64,000 bases of DNA from Dendrocalamus latiflorus (taxonomy: Eukaryota > Streptophyta > Magnoliopsida > Poales > Poaceae): assembly GCA_017311315.1 (NCBI GenBank), contig CM029663.1:39568622-39632621 (forward strand), written 5' to 3'. Below are positions 22,409-34,499 of this stretch, piece by piece. The notes beneath the pieces are model-generated. The model was given only the letters and a program-made list of their open reading frames with translations. It did no database searches and was not told where the DNA came from. Position numbers and translations under genes: made by a program. Every line of letters starts with the position of its first letter. Position 1 is the stretch's first letter.

Positions 22409-23999
22409 GATCTCGTTTCCCCCGTCGAGATAGCTACCCGTAGTGTGATCAGCATGTTGCTGGTGTCTTGACTCGCTCCTCTGTAGTAGTCAAGCCCAAC
22501 AACAGCTTCGGGTCTGCACACAGACCTTTTGGCTTGTTGAGCAACAGAGAGCGTAGGGTAGATAGAGGTCAGTCGTGCTTGACTACTTCATCTGCTCGAC
22601 GTGTTACTCAGTATTGGGTGCAAAAATCACTTTTGATTTACCCCAGTACTGAGACTTTACTCTCTTGTTGACTCAGGTTCGCCGGGCAGGGAAGGGAAAA
22701 GTTTGGCTTGTATACTCCGGGTGTTCACGACACATGACCGGAGACTCCCGTTGGTTTTCTTCCCTTGCCCGTGCTCCAGGTGATGAGACGATCACCTTCG
22801 GAGATGCTTCATCTGGGCGTGTCATCGCCAAAGGTACAGTGCGCGTTAATGATTCTTTCTTTTTGAAAGATGTTGCCTTGGTTAGTAAGCTGCAGTATAA
22901 TTTGCTTTCTGTTTTTCAGCTTACCGATGACGGTTTCGAGATGAGCTTCAAGAAAAATGCTTGCAAAATTCTTGATTCTTCGGGTAGTCTGGTTTGCGGG
23001 ATTTCTCGTTTCAGGAGGATCTTTCGTGCTGATTTTTCTGAGTCTTCTGCTGATCCCCTCAGGTGTTTAGTTGCTTCTGAGTCCCGCAACCTTTCTTTCT
23101 GGCATAGGAGACTTGGTCGTATTGGATTTGACCATTTGACCCGAGTTAGCGGCCACGACCTCATTCGTGGTTTGCCGAAACTCAAGATGGTCAAAGATCT
23201 TGTTTGCGCTCCATGCCGGCACGGCAAGATGGTTGCCGCTTCTCACCCTCCGGTCACAGTGACTATGACCGATGCACCGGGACAGCTGCTCGACATGGAC
23301 ACAGTTGGACCAGCTCGAGTGCAGTCAGCAGGAGGGAAGTGGTATGTTCTTGTCGTGGTCGATGACTTCTCGAGGTACTCTTGGGTGTTTTTCTTAGCCT
23401 CGAAGGATGAGATGTTTACACAATTCCGAGGTCTTTTCAGTAGGCTTTCTGTTGAGCTCCCGGGTGCCTTACGAGCGATCCGCAGTGACAATGGCACGGA
23501 GTTCAAGAATTCCTACTTTGAGAGGTTCTGCGATGAGACAGGTGTAGAGCACCAGTTCTCTTCTCCGCACGTCCCACAGCAAAATGGCATCGTGGTGAGG
23601 AAGAACCGTACCTTGGTCGAGATGGCCAGGACGATGCTCGATGAGTACTCTACACCGCGGAAGTTTTGGGCTGAGGCTATAGCTACCGTTTTCCATGTTT
23701 CAAATCGAGTTTTTCTTAGGGCACACTTGCACCACACTTCTTATGAGTTGAGATATGGGCGAAAGCCTAGTGTATCTCATTTTCGTGTGTTTGGTTGCAA
23801 GTGCTTAATTCTGAAGTCCGGGAACCTAGACAAGTTCGAGTCACATTCTTGTGATGGGATCTTTCTAGGTTACTCGACTTCTTCGTGGGCTTATCGGGTT
23901 TGGAACTGCGAGTCTAGTAAAATGGTATAGACCTGTGAGGTGACCTTTGACGAGGCCAGTCCGGGGACTAGGCCCGATGTTTTAGGTTCTTTAGAGTAG
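22409..23999 (+). pseudogene. pol: Copia protease and integrase, inactivated
   Basis: The frame open from 22665 encodes the protease region (WLVYSGCSRHMTGD), the integrase zinc finger (WHRRLGRIGFDHL then CAPC) and the integrase core with MDTVGPARV, RSDNGTEF and QQNGIVVRKNRTL. Two key residues are changed. The protease aspartate of the D-S-G motif is tyrosine (codon 22713-22715), and the catalytic glutamate expected after QQNG is valine (23595-23597). Two in-frame stops follow (23928-23930 and 23997-23999). The first 250 bp (22409-22664) is gag-protease spacer joined to the deleted LTR. Confidence 0.93.
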
Positions 24000-24014
24000 T
24001 CCGAGCCCATCTTT

Positions 24015-25864
24015 GTGGATGATGAGGACGATGGAGATGAGGGTGGTCTACCCGATCTAGTCCCTCATCCACCCCTTGAGGTGCCATCCTACACCGCACC
24101 TCGAGGTGATCAGCCCATGCCTTCTGCTTCTTCTGGAGCTAGTGGCTCTGTTCCTACCTCGTCAGCTCATGAGGTAGAGGCCACTTCTTCATCTCATCCT
24201 GGACCTCCTAGACACATTCAAAAAGACCATCCTTCTGAGCAGATTATTGGAGACCTGTTTGAGCGAGTTACTCGTTCAAAATCTGGCGTGTCTCAATTCT
24301 GTCTCCATTCTGCCTTTGTTGCCTCCTTTGAGCCCAAGGACGTCTGTCATGCTCTATCTGACGAGTCTTGGGTCAATGCCATGCATGAGGAGCTAGAAAT
24401 TTTCGAGAGGAACAAGGTATGGTCGCTTGTTGAGCCCCCGCGTGGTCACAATGTCATTGGGACCAAGTGGGTGTTCAAGAACAAGCAGAGTGAGGATGGG
24501 GTGGTTGTTCGAAACAAGGCTAGACTGGTAGCTCAGGGGTTCTTTCAGGTTGAGGGTCTAGATTTCGAGGAGACCTTTGCCCCTGTAGCTAGATTGAAGC
24601 CATTAGAATCCTGCTTGCCTTTGCAGCTTCTAAGGGTTTCAAGCTTTACCATATGGACGTGAAGAGTGCCTTCCTTAATGGCTTCATTGAGGAAGAAGTC
24701 TATGTCCGACAGCCTCCAGGTTTCGAGAACCCCAAATACTCAAACCATGTCTTCAAGCTTTCCAAAGCTTTGTATGGACTTAAGCAGGCCCCTAGAGCTT
24801 GGTATGAGAGGCTTAAGTCCTATCTGCTGAGTCATGGTTTTGAGATGGGTAAGGTAGACAAGACCTTGTTCATCCGCCGGCATGGCACAGATCTTCTGCT
24901 CGTCCAGATCTACGTGGATGACATCATCTTTAGCAGCTCTTCACATGCTCTCATTTCCCAGTTTTCCAATGTCATGAGCTCGGAGTTTGAGATGAGCATG
25001 ATGGGCGAGTTGAGCTTCTTTCTTGGCTTCCAAATTAAGCAGAGTCAGGAGGGTACATTCTTGCATCAAGACAAGTACACTCGAGACCTCCTGAAGCGCT
25101 TCGATATGAGTGATGGTAAGCCAGTGTCCACTTCGATGGCTACATTAGCCTCACTCGACCCAGATGAGGACGGTGAGCCTGTTGATCAGAAGGAGTATCG
25201 TAGTATGATCGGCTCCCTCTTGTACCTCACTGCCTCGAGACCGGACATACACTTCGCTGTGTGTCTTTGTGCCCGGTTTCAGGCTTCTCCTCGCGTATCT
25301 CACCGCCAGGCGGTGAAGCGCATTCTTCGGTACCTTCGAGCTACCATTGACTATGGTATCTGGTACTCTTCCTCGTCCTGTCTTTCCTTGAGAGCCTATT
25401 CGGATGCAGACTTTGCTGGCTGTAGGATACATAGGAAGAGCACTTCGGACACCTGCCAGTTCATTGGCACTTCTCTCGTTTCCTGGTCTTCGAGGAAGCA
25501 GTCCGGTGTTGCACAGTCCACCGCAGAGGCCGAGTACATTGCTGCAGCCAGTTGCTGTAGCCAGGTGCTCTGGATGGTCTTGACCCTGCGGGACTTTGGG
25601 TTAGTTATCGACAGTGTTCCACTCTTTTGTGATAACACTTCTGCGATTAACATTGCTAAGAACCCAGTGCAGCGTTCTCGGACCAAGCATATTGATGTTC
25701 GATATCACTTCCTTCGAGACCATGTAGAGAAGGGTGACATTGTGCTCCAGTTTATGGAGAGTGACCACCAGATAGCCGATATTTTTACCAAGCCATTGGA
25801 TAACTCTAGGTTTTCAGCTCTGCGGGGAGAGCTAGGGGTGGTTTGTCCTTATGGATTGTTGTGA
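24015..25864 (+). pseudogene. pol: Copia reverse transcriptase and RNase H
   Basis: The linker (Pro/Ser-rich, to about 24230) leads into RT (NKVWSLVEPPRGHNVIGTKW, then VEGLDFEETFAPVARL). A one-base loss near 24597 shifts the frame, which resumes at 24653 (MDVKSAFLNGFIEEEVYV). The catalytic box reads IYVDDIIFSS (about 24910-24940), and RNase H follows with AYSDADFAGC, STAEAEYIA and FCDNTSAINIAKNP, ending DIFTKPLDNSRF and a TGA at 25862. Active residues of RT and RNase H appear intact. Frame breaks, rather than active-site loss, silence this part. Confidence 0.93.
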
Positions 25865-27550
25865 GGGGGAGCTCTGTGCTTTACTGCTTTATTATATTGA
25901 TTATGCTCTTACTCCTATCTGTTGCATTGCATTCGGGGTGCATTGGGTTAGTCCTTCTAGCATAGGTTAGAGTGGTTCTCTTGCCTAGCTGCTTAGACTT
26001 CTTGCTCTTATCTTGTGATTCCAGGATGCTGCTTATTAGCTCTCTTTCTTCTCTCTAGGTGGAGCTTACTCACTTCTTGTGGGTTCTAGCGAGGGTTGGG
26101 CCACCCTCGGGTAGACAGGGTACGTGTTTGCTCCCTAGGTTGTTAGTAGACCAGCTGATAGTCCCGGAGTCATATGGGGTAGATGAGGGTCAGTCTGAGC
26201 CATAGTTTTGTTTATCAATGCTTTAAGGACTGTCCTTTTGGTTTTTCTTGCCAGCTTCTTATTTTTATTGCTTTGGTTGGGGGAGTTCATTTGGGAGCTT
26301 CTCGAGCTTAATTTTGACATAACTCTACTTGAACTAAAAGATGCATCATATGTTGAGGGGGAGCTGGACTTTTCTGCATGTCATTCTGCATTGTAAATAC
26401 CTACATTGAGCCTTGATTATTATCCTTTCATGACATGTTTACTTCGCGTTACATCCTGCCATGATTTGTGCTTCATTGCTAGATTGATCATGACTTCATA
26501 TGTGTAGACTAGCTTTTGCCATGATATGCTAATTAAACTTGCTCAAATTAAACTAAAACTTGCCATGTTAGTACTTGAGATTAGTCTTTCTTGAGTTATC
26601 CTTTTATGATTCATGCCATGTCAAATAGGCTGAGTTGAGCGTTGAATCTCTATTGAGTCTTCGATTGAGCTATTTAGTCTCTTGATGCAGCATGAGTTAG
26701 TACAACATGTTAAAATGCAAAAAGATGTCTTTTGTGTGAAAAAACTGATCTCACCAATCCTTTTTCATGAGACAGCTTGCCATTGCACAAGGCATGAACT
26801 CAGGGGAAGTTTTGGATGACCAAGATCATCTCCTTAAGTTTCTTGCTTGGAGTGGTCGCATAAGGCTTGAGATCTAGCACATGATAAAACAAAAATCTGG
26901 TTGGCAACAATCATGAGATTTCTAAAGAAAAACTTATCATTTGTGCTCAATTTGCTAAAATTACAAAGATTACAAGTACTTAAACAAATGTTTCACTCTT
27001 GAGCTTGTAGCACTCTAATTTGACTCAATACTAGCTTCTTGGTTCCGTTTAGCTTATTGACATGGTTTGCATCATCCTTGGATACCTCTAGCTAGACTTT
27101 GATCATGGATGACTTGACGTGCTCACAAATTGCTCTAAATTTCATATTATCATCTATTTGGTTTAGCTGGCTTATATATATCCTATCATGATCTAGATAG
27201 CATTCTATTGAGTTATGGCTTGATGTAACACTTAATGGTCATTTTGGATAATTCTCATGGCTCTAAATGCTTAAGAATTATCAAACTTCAGCCATTTCAT
27301 CCATTTCCATGACTTGTTTTCTTCCTTGCATCCTTGATGTGTTTATTGCCAAAAGGAGGAGAATAGAGGAGAAAAAGCCATTCGGGAACATTTTAGAGTC
27401 TTGAGAACAATGTGCAATTTGCTCTTTCAGTGTTGCTCTAGTGTTTCCTTCTGTCAACATGGTCATTAGTTTCATTTCCTTCCTTTAGACCATGTTTGAC
27501 TTCTTGCTCAAACTCAACTTTGCGCTTTTTCTGAGTTTGTCAATATACTC
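25865..27550 (+). other. Copia spacer between pol and 3' LTR
   Basis: About 1.7 kb without an open frame above 62 codons. SIRE-lineage elements often carry a long spacer here, sometimes with an envelope-like gene. None is seen. Two internal purine tracts, TGAGGGGGAGCT at about 25861 and TTGAGGGGGAGCTGG at about 26354, look like extra polypurine tracts. Confidence 0.7.
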
Positions 27551-27564
27551 ATCAATGGGGAGAT
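27551..27564 (+). promoter_or_regulatory. Polypurine tract of copia element
   Basis: ATCAATGGGGAGAT directly precedes the 3' LTR. Confidence 0.8.
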
Positions 27565-29493
27565 TGAGAGACCATGTGGAGGTCATCCCGTGTGTATGAT
27601 GAGTAATTGACATCGGTTTAGGGATGTCGAGTTTGATTTGGTTGGTTCGGACCATGTCGTTGCATGGTGCAATGGACTCGGTCGGATTTGGTCAAACCTA
27701 GTCAAAGTGTTTAGGTTGCATATTATGTCGACTTGTCAGGTTTGGGCTATTTCATTAAATGCATTTATGCTTACATGTATCGAGCGGTGCTATTTGATGT
27801 GTTTCTTGTCTGTGTTGGCTGCAGGACTTCGAGGCGGAGTCGTGGCGAGACACAAGGTGATCGGACTAGACACGGGTGGTGTCGAGGTCAGAATGGTCGA
27901 GGTGTGTCGAAGACGGTGTGAACTCGAGGTGGTTGCGAGTCGTGGATGACAAGGAGCGCAGAAGCTTCTCAGAAGGTGCAGGAGGGGCGAAATGGTAATT
28001 TCGCAAGGCTCCACAAGCGGGAGCGGTTTCCGTTGGATTTAGCGGGCGTAACGGATTGGAGACCCGTTAGCCAAGGGCTATAAATAGGTGTTGGTGGCTG
28101 CATGCCCACTCATGGCTTTGGGAGAGAGTTAGGGTTTCTATTGGTCAAAAGAGTCTTTAGGAGGTGGTTTTACCTTTGCTCTTTAGTGGTTGAGAGTGGG
28201 TGGAGGAGGCAGAGGGTGTTCTGTACTCTTCTTCGTTGTGTTCTTGAGAGCTCCTCCCTTCTAAGCATATATGGGCTTGTGTTCTTGAGTTGGGAGATGG
28301 AGAGGATGGATTGAGAGTCTTGTAATCATTCCTCTTGTATCAATCATGTATCTCCTTTCCTCTCTATCAATATGAGATGGATTTGGTTGAGTTTCATTGA
28401 GTCCCAGGCTCTCTGGTTATTTTTTCCCTTCGATGCTCTTCTCTGTTGATTTTTGAGTTTCTTGATTTCTTGTTGTTTCTTGCTGGGAAGGCCCAAAATG
28501 GGTTGCTATGACATGGGAGATGCTCAAAAGCCATTTGGCTAGTTGATCCTAAGAGCAAACCAAGTTTAATTTCAGTTCTTCCCTTTGGAGCCTTCTCTGT
28601 TCTTCATTTGCATTTCTAGGGTTTTAGTGCTGTTCTTGATTCTCTTCGTGTGATGGCTTGAAACTTGGCTTCTAGAGTCCTGAGGCTATCAATTAGCTTC
28701 TCTCAAAGTTTCATGGCCAGAGGATCAACGATTGAGGGGTAATTTGTTTTTTGGTGGAGTCTCTGTAAGTTTTCAGGATTTTGCCTATTTCTGAATTTCT
28801 AAGGTTTGGTGTTATTTTTGATTCGCTTCATGAGATGGCATGGAACTTGGCATGATAAATCCTGTGGGTATTGAATACCTATCTGCAAAGTTTCGAGGCC
28901 AAAGGATCAAAGAATAAATGGGAATTTGAAGTTTAGTGTTACTCTCTGCATATTTTCAGTTTTCAGGGCAAATCTCAATTTCTTGGCCATGGGTTGGTTT
29001 CTTTTGTTTTTGTAGACCCCATAGGTTATTTGAGATGTAGTCTCACTGTTCTGGGCAGAGAAATCTAGAAGCAATTCTCTATTTTTGCTGCAGCTCGAAG
29101 TCCCATTTTCAGTTGTCTGAAAACCAGGTTCTGTGTTGTCTAAACCTGTCGGGCGATCAGACCAGTGTCAATGGGGCGGTCAGACCGCCATATGGCCGGC
29201 GGTCTGACCGGCGGCAGGTGACCGGTCAGACCGGCCTGGGTGTTGCGGTCTGTCTGCCCAGAGACCTGAGGTCAGACCGGCCTGTCCTTCTTGCATGTTT
29301 TGTTCATTGTTTTTCTTGGGTGTCTCTTGGATTTCTTTCCTATGATTTTTCTTTAGTCTCCAGAGAGTGTGAACTCTTCTTCATAGCTTTCCATAGCTAT
29401 AGGAGGAGCATTTTCGAGTGGATACTTGTGGGGGACGAATTTTAGAGAACGACATTCACCCCCCCCCCCCTCTGTTGCCATTTCGGTCCAACA
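27565..29493 (+). repeat. 3' LTR of copia element
   Basis: It is 1929 bp, TGAGAGACC to GGTCCAACA, followed by the target duplication CATAT. TATA box at 28079-28086, palindromic block at 29152-29280, and a run of about 12 Cs near 29459 against about 8 in the 5' LTR. Confidence 0.95.
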
Positions 29494-29498
29494 CATAT

Positions 29499-30060
29499 CA
29501 AATTCAGCTGTAAGAATAAGTATATCTATTTATATGCGTAAGACATTAATAAGGCATAACCATTTCCAATGTGTTACCGAACACTTGGACTTGCCTTTCA
29601 CTTAATTACACTGACCGGAAGCATGATAAGATGGTATCACACTCAAAGCCTCTCCTCCTACAGAGATTATCTACTCTCAAAATATGCCAAAACAATGCAA
29701 AACATAAGTAAACAATAGCGATCCTATGTGTTCTCCGAAAACCATTTTCCAACAATTACTGGTCTGTCCCCTTGCTGTCCTGATACGAAAAATGACACAA
29801 CTCTCAATTCCCTCACTGAAACAAAGCAAAATATACCTCCGATTGAGGCGTTTCTTGATCCGTTGGAAAGAAATTGAGAAGATAGAGTAAAAAAAGAAGT
29901 CTGAGAAATCTGGAGATTTTAGATCTGCGTAAGCATCCAGGCACACGCGCGGAAACTTTGACCCAAAAAACGTCGTTTAGGGCCTCAAAACGGGCCGGCA
30001 AACCGAGAAAAATTCAAGTTTCTCAGAATTTGCTTAAAATTTACATAAACATTTTTCAAG
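29499..30060. other. LTR remnant (E, right piece), no gene
   Basis: It continues the sequence interrupted by the copia insertion. CGGAAGCATGATAAG near 29617 recalls the GCGGAAGCATAATCAAC of the Tekay-like LTRs. A GC-containing stretch with AAACGTCGTTTAGGG near 29966 could be near the LTR end. I could not find a matching target duplication (GTTCG at 2212-2216), and the right edge is uncertain within about 20 bp. Confidence 0.35.
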
Positions 30061-31847
30061 TGATTGTAAGGTTCCTCGTGCAGACGGCATCCTTTTTCGA
30101 TCTTTTGAACTCCGTGTGCAACGACATCTAGTTTCTTTCTACACGGTGTATCCGTTTGTGTTCTAGGCTTGCGTCTCTAGTACGGTCTAGCCTAGGACCA
30201 GCACCAACCCATGTTGAACGATTTTTCAGCTTACATTTTCTGAATTGATTATTGCTACTCCTTGCTACCAAACTTGAGCCTTCCCAGCTACACCTTTTCT
30301 ACACCGTACAGGTTGAGCTTCACCTGGCAATCGCTCCATCCAATCTTCGCAGATATATTGTCATCGATGGTTGTCGATCGCCCCTGTGTGCTTGGTAAGA
30401 ATTCGATAGAAGGCTTGAGTGCGAGCGACATTTGAACCACCATACCCTAGTACTTGTTAGGGACATATTCTTGTGTTTTTGCTAATAATGGTAGGTTCTG
30501 GAGAGTTTTCAGATCAGGATACATCTCATACTCCTCGTACGAGGGGAATCATACAACATTTCAGGCGCGAAATGAATCTTTGTATTGAGGGCCTTGAGGA
30601 GGATGTCAGGGTCACAAATGAGCGATTGCTCTGCTGTTCCCCCTGCTGCGACAGTAGAGGGACAAGATGAATTTGATTACGTGGGTGATACCGATGCCGA
30701 GGGCAGGGCTAACCACAACAACGATCGAGCTCATCGACAATTGAGTTTTAACCGATAGGGTATGCGAAGAGAACCCCCACGACGTGAGGTACGTGACCAC
30801 GATGATGCTTTTGCTAAGGTTAAATTCACTATGCCCTCTTTTAATGGTAAATATGATCCTGATGGTTATCTTGATTGGGAACTAGCTGTTGATCAAAAAT
30901 TTGCTTGCCATGACTTTCCCGAGAATAGACGAGTAGGGCTGCTACTAGTGAATTTACCGACTTTGCTTCTATTTGGTGGAAAGAACATTGCCGTCAACAA
31001 CCCAACAACATACCTAACACTTGGGAGGTTTTAAATTGCTTATGCGCCATCGATTTGTTCCCTCATATTATGCTCGTGATTTGTTAAATAAACTGCAACG
31101 CTTACAACAAGGTGCAAAGTCTGTGGAAGAATACTATCAGGAATTACAAATTGGTATGTTGCGTTGTGGGTTAGTTGAGAATGAGGAAGCATTAATGGCT
31201 AGGTTTTTGGGAGGGTTGAATCGTGAAATTTAGGACATCCTTGATTACAAAGATTACAACTCCATTACTAGATTGTTTCATCTTGCTTGCAAAGCTGAAC
31301 GTGAATTGCAGGGACGCCAGATGAGAACACGATCTAACTTTCTGCAGGTCGCACAAATTCATGGACGCCGTGCACACCTTCTGCCTCATCCACTGTGGCG
31401 CCCCCACCATTACCCTTCAACAACAAGCAGCGCCCTACTACGTCAAATTCGGCGCCACGAGTTTCCGAAGCACACAAATCAGCACCACAACTTTCTGTAA
31501 AAACTTTCTCTTCAGTTGCTTCGACATGACGAACGAGGGACGTTCAATGCCATCGTTGCAAAGGCTATGGACACATGATGCGAGACTGTCCAAGCAAGCG
31601 TGTATTGATTATACGCGATGATGGTGGGTATTCCTCTGCTAGTGATTTTGGTGATGAAACATATGCTATGCTTGCAAATGATCCTGCAGGACATGATAAT
31701 GAATCTGAACATGAGGAGCATGTTGGCGCCGAAGATGCCGACAAGTAGCATTATAGTGCAACGCGTACTAAGTGCTCAAGTGTCTCATGCCAAGCAAAAC
31801 CAGCGCCATAATTTGTTCCAAATCAGGGCATTGTCAAAGAACGCTCA
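30061..31847 (+). pseudogene. gag: CRM-clade leader and Gag remnant (F)
   Basis: The leader (30061-30480) aligns loosely with the leader of L (CTAGGACCAGCAC near 30200). Gag begins near 30487 and is broken into several frames: FAKVKFTMPSFNGKYDPDGYLDW (about 30810), RHRFVPSYYARDLLNKLQRL and EEYYQELQIGMLRCGLVENE (31040-31190), RLFHLACKAERELQGR, then a CCHC knuckle CHRCKGYGHMMRDC (about 31552-31595) and an acidic tail. The Gag type is that of L, not of G. It is cut at NLFQ-I by the LTR of G, whose start is read in frame after it. The 5' LTR of F is missing. Confidence 0.88.
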
Positions 31848-32724
31848 TGATGAGGACATCTCTATTACACATTCATCATCCACTCCATGTGTACATGACA
31901 AAGCTAGTGATGAGGCTCCGAAAGGTCCTATGACAAGAGCAATTGCTAAACTACTTCAACAACAGGTGCTTTTGTTTCTTAGAGAGTCTTCCATTACGTT
32001 AGATGAGAATAGCATACTACCTAATGCAAATATGTTGTGCCTTCTCAGATTCGAAGCAACGGAAGATCTAGTGGAGATGGTCCAACCAGCCACGAGTCAA
32101 GAGGATGAGAATCCATGCGAGCAAGGAACTAAGATATATGCGTCCAAGAAAGTCTCAACCAAGCAGCCATCAAATCAACGGAAGGCCACGTGATCACAAA
32201 TCTCATGGTGTGCACAAGATGTGGCCTACGTGCCTAAAAGCCGACCGAATCTACCTCAATCTCGGTCTTGTAATAGGATTGGGGCTTAGCCCGAAATTAA
32301 AGGAAACATACTTACTAAATTTTAGGAATTAGAATAGGAAACCTTGACGGAATTAGAGATTGATTTGGCCAAGGCTTTCCTTGCGTGAGTTCGGGGAAGC
32401 ACTATAAAACCCCTTGTATCCCTTTTGTTTAAGACAGGCCACGTTTGAGAAAAATCAATCTACTAAAGTTTTCAAGTTTGGCATTGCTGCCGAAATTCCT
32501 TAGGGAATGAGGAGTGTCTTCTTCAATCAAGATCGTTCAGCCTTTCCGCTGGGAATTGGGTGCACGATAGGTCTTCGCTTGGTGGTCGGCGAAATCAACA
32601 CGAGTGTGTTTTGGCGGATTAAAGAGTGTTCGTCCCTTGCATTGGCATTTGAGGATCATTACGATTCATCAAGACTCCCGTGAGTATCCATCCTACGTCG
32701 AGAAGATCGGGCGACCCCGTATCA
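31848..32724 (+). repeat. 5' LTR of CRM element G
   Basis: It starts TGATGAGGACATC and ends GACCCCGTATCA, 877 bp. A TATAAAA box lies at 32403-32409, and a primer site follows. Its first 300 bp are open in frame with the upstream Gag and encode DEDISITHSS and GPMTRAIAKLLQQQ, the CRM tail that normally extends integrase into the 3' LTR. GCTCA precedes it as the presumed target duplication. The matching 3' LTR is not in the window. Confidence 0.9.
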
Positions 32725-32726
32725 TC

Positions 32727-32743
32727 TTGGTATCAGAGTGCGG
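32727..32743 (+). promoter_or_regulatory. Primer-binding site of CRM element G
   Basis: CTTGGTATCAGAGTGCG starts two bases after the LTR, of the initiator tRNA-Met type. Confidence 0.85.
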
Positions 32744-32744
32744 T

Positions 32745-33434
32745 TTACTCGGTAGGATCTTATCTCTTTAAATTTCAGTTTATTACTTGCTGTCATATAG
32801 TCCATAAACCGAAAACACAAAAAAAATCCAAACCCTAATTTCGCATCTGCTATTTTCGTGAGTTTTATTAAGTCTTGATCCATTAGAAATTATGTTTACG
32901 TGCTGATCTTTGTGTTCCTTCGCGTAACTTGATCTTGTGTCCCCATAAAACGAAAAAAGTAGATTCAATTTATTCTTGAAGTTGAGTCCATGTCCATAAC
33001 TCCTTCCAGATCAATCCGAGTACAACCCTAGAATCCAAGTCAGTTTTGCGTAGATGTCCACTTCTGAATCCGTGTGGAAGTTGCCATCCGAAACCAAGTC
33101 TAGGGAGATGTTAGTGTTCGCGTTGGCTTCCTTGAGCACCATATGGCCGAACACCATACATACAAGCTTCACTTATATCTTTTGAATACTTAAGACTAGT
33201 CATTGATATTGCATCGAGGGCTGCTCCTGAATACTCCTAGCTGAACATTGGGCTTGTGCATCACTCAACCCGGCCGATCAAAAAAATCAAAGTTTAGAGA
33301 GAGAGAGAAAGTTTGTGACCCATATACCTCAATAGACTCAGAACAGTGATTTGAACATATTTGGGTCAGTGGCTCGGTAGCAATAAAAAAAGGCAAGCAA
33401 AAAAAAAGAGCGGAAAAAGGTGAGGAGGCTGATG
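32745..33434 (+). other. 5' leader of CRM element G
   Basis: Non-coding sequence between primer site and gag, with A-rich runs near 32815 and 33385-33420. It is homologous to the leader of M at 56462-57000 (shared CTTCACTTATATCTTTTGAATAC). Confidence 0.75.
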
Positions 33435-34330
33435 GCTACCACCGCCGTAATCGTTACAGCGAAGAATGACCACACGAGGCGAAATTTGGTAAGCTCACAT
33501 TTACAATGCCTTCATTTTCAAGTACACATGAGCCCGAAGAATACCTCACTTGGGAGCTCAAGGTGGACAAGGTGTTCCGCTTGCACAACTATTCTGAAGA
33601 GAAAAAAATCCATATGGCGGGACTAGAATTCAATGATTATGCCTTGGTTTGGTGGGAACAAGTGCAAAACCAAAGGATGGAGAACAATGAGCCGCCCATC
33701 ACTACATGGGAAGAGATGAAGTACCATATGAGGGCAAGGTTTGTTTCTAAACATTACAAACGTGATCTTTTTGATAAATTGCAGAATTTGAAGTAAGGGA
33801 GTTTCACTATTGAGGAGTACTATAAAGAGATGGAAATGGCTATGATAAGGGCTAATGTTTATAAACAAGAAGAGCAAACTATGGCCTGTTTCCTTACTGG
33901 TTGCATCCTTCCATCAAGCGAATTGTCGAATTTCAACTCTACAACAACATGGTGGAGTTGGTGCGTCAAGCCACTAGGGCTAAGATGCAAGTACAACAGG
34001 ACATGAGGGTTTCAAAATCATCTTCCTACACTCCCCGTACAGCACCTACAGGAGGTAAAACCACATCTTGTTTCAATTTGTTTAAAACTAACCCATCTAG
34101 TGGAAGTTTTACTCCTAGCGCACGTGCTGCCCCGAGTGCCAAGAACGCCACTCCTTCCTTTCCAAAGAGAGGACCAGTCCCATCTTCATCATCTTTGTTG
34201 GTTCTACGGCCAAGAGTAGCTCCATCCAATGTTTCAAGTGTCTCGGTCGCGGACATATGCAAAAGGATTGCCCAAATAGCAAGGTAATGTTGATAACTCA
34301 CAATGGAGAATATGACTCTGCTAGTGAGGA
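33435..34330 (+). pseudogene. gag: CRM-clade Gag of element G
   Basis: Frame pieces read FTMPSFSSTHEPEEYLTWELK, ALVWWEQVQNQRM, RARFVSKHYKRDLFDKLQNLK, EEYYKEMEMAMIRANVY and VEFQLYNNMVELVRQATRAK, the CRM/CRR Gag signature. A stop follows NLK (33794-33796), with a frame change near 33890 and another near 33980. A zinc knuckle CFKCLGRGHMQKDC lies at about 34230-34271. Gag and the LTR differ clearly from those of L, so at least two CRM subfamilies are present. Confidence 0.9.
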
Positions 34331-34499
34331 AGATGGAGAGCACCTTGCTGATTTTGAGGCGTTGGGGATGGCCATGAGGAAGAAAGAGAAGAAGAAACAT
34401 ATAAGGATGGGTATTGTGACCCCGAGTCCGGTCTTATCCTTGTGTGCACTCCTTTGGTATTGAGCGTTCAAACAAAGCCCAACCATGAACAACGCTGCA

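Larger units (their letters stand above)
13796..29493 (+). mobile_element. Complete SIRE/RIRE1-like Ty1-copia element
   Basis: Direct LTRs at 13796-15713 and 27565-29493 flank the interior, and CATAT stands on both sides (13791-13795 and 29494-29498). The domain order is gag, protease, integrase, RT, RNase H, which is diagnostic of copia. Long LTRs, a long spacer after pol and Gag/RT style suggest the SIRE/Maximus lineage, to which rice RIRE1 and maize Opie belong (family knowledge, not checked by search). Without the 5.5 kb gypsy nested in it, the element is about 10.2 kb. It is dead: see the gag, protease-integrase and RT entries. Confidence 0.93.

Noticed and set aside
25865..27550. Possible envelope-like gene after copia pol
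   Set aside because: No frame above 62 codons, no signal peptide or membrane segment that could belong to a longer broken frame.
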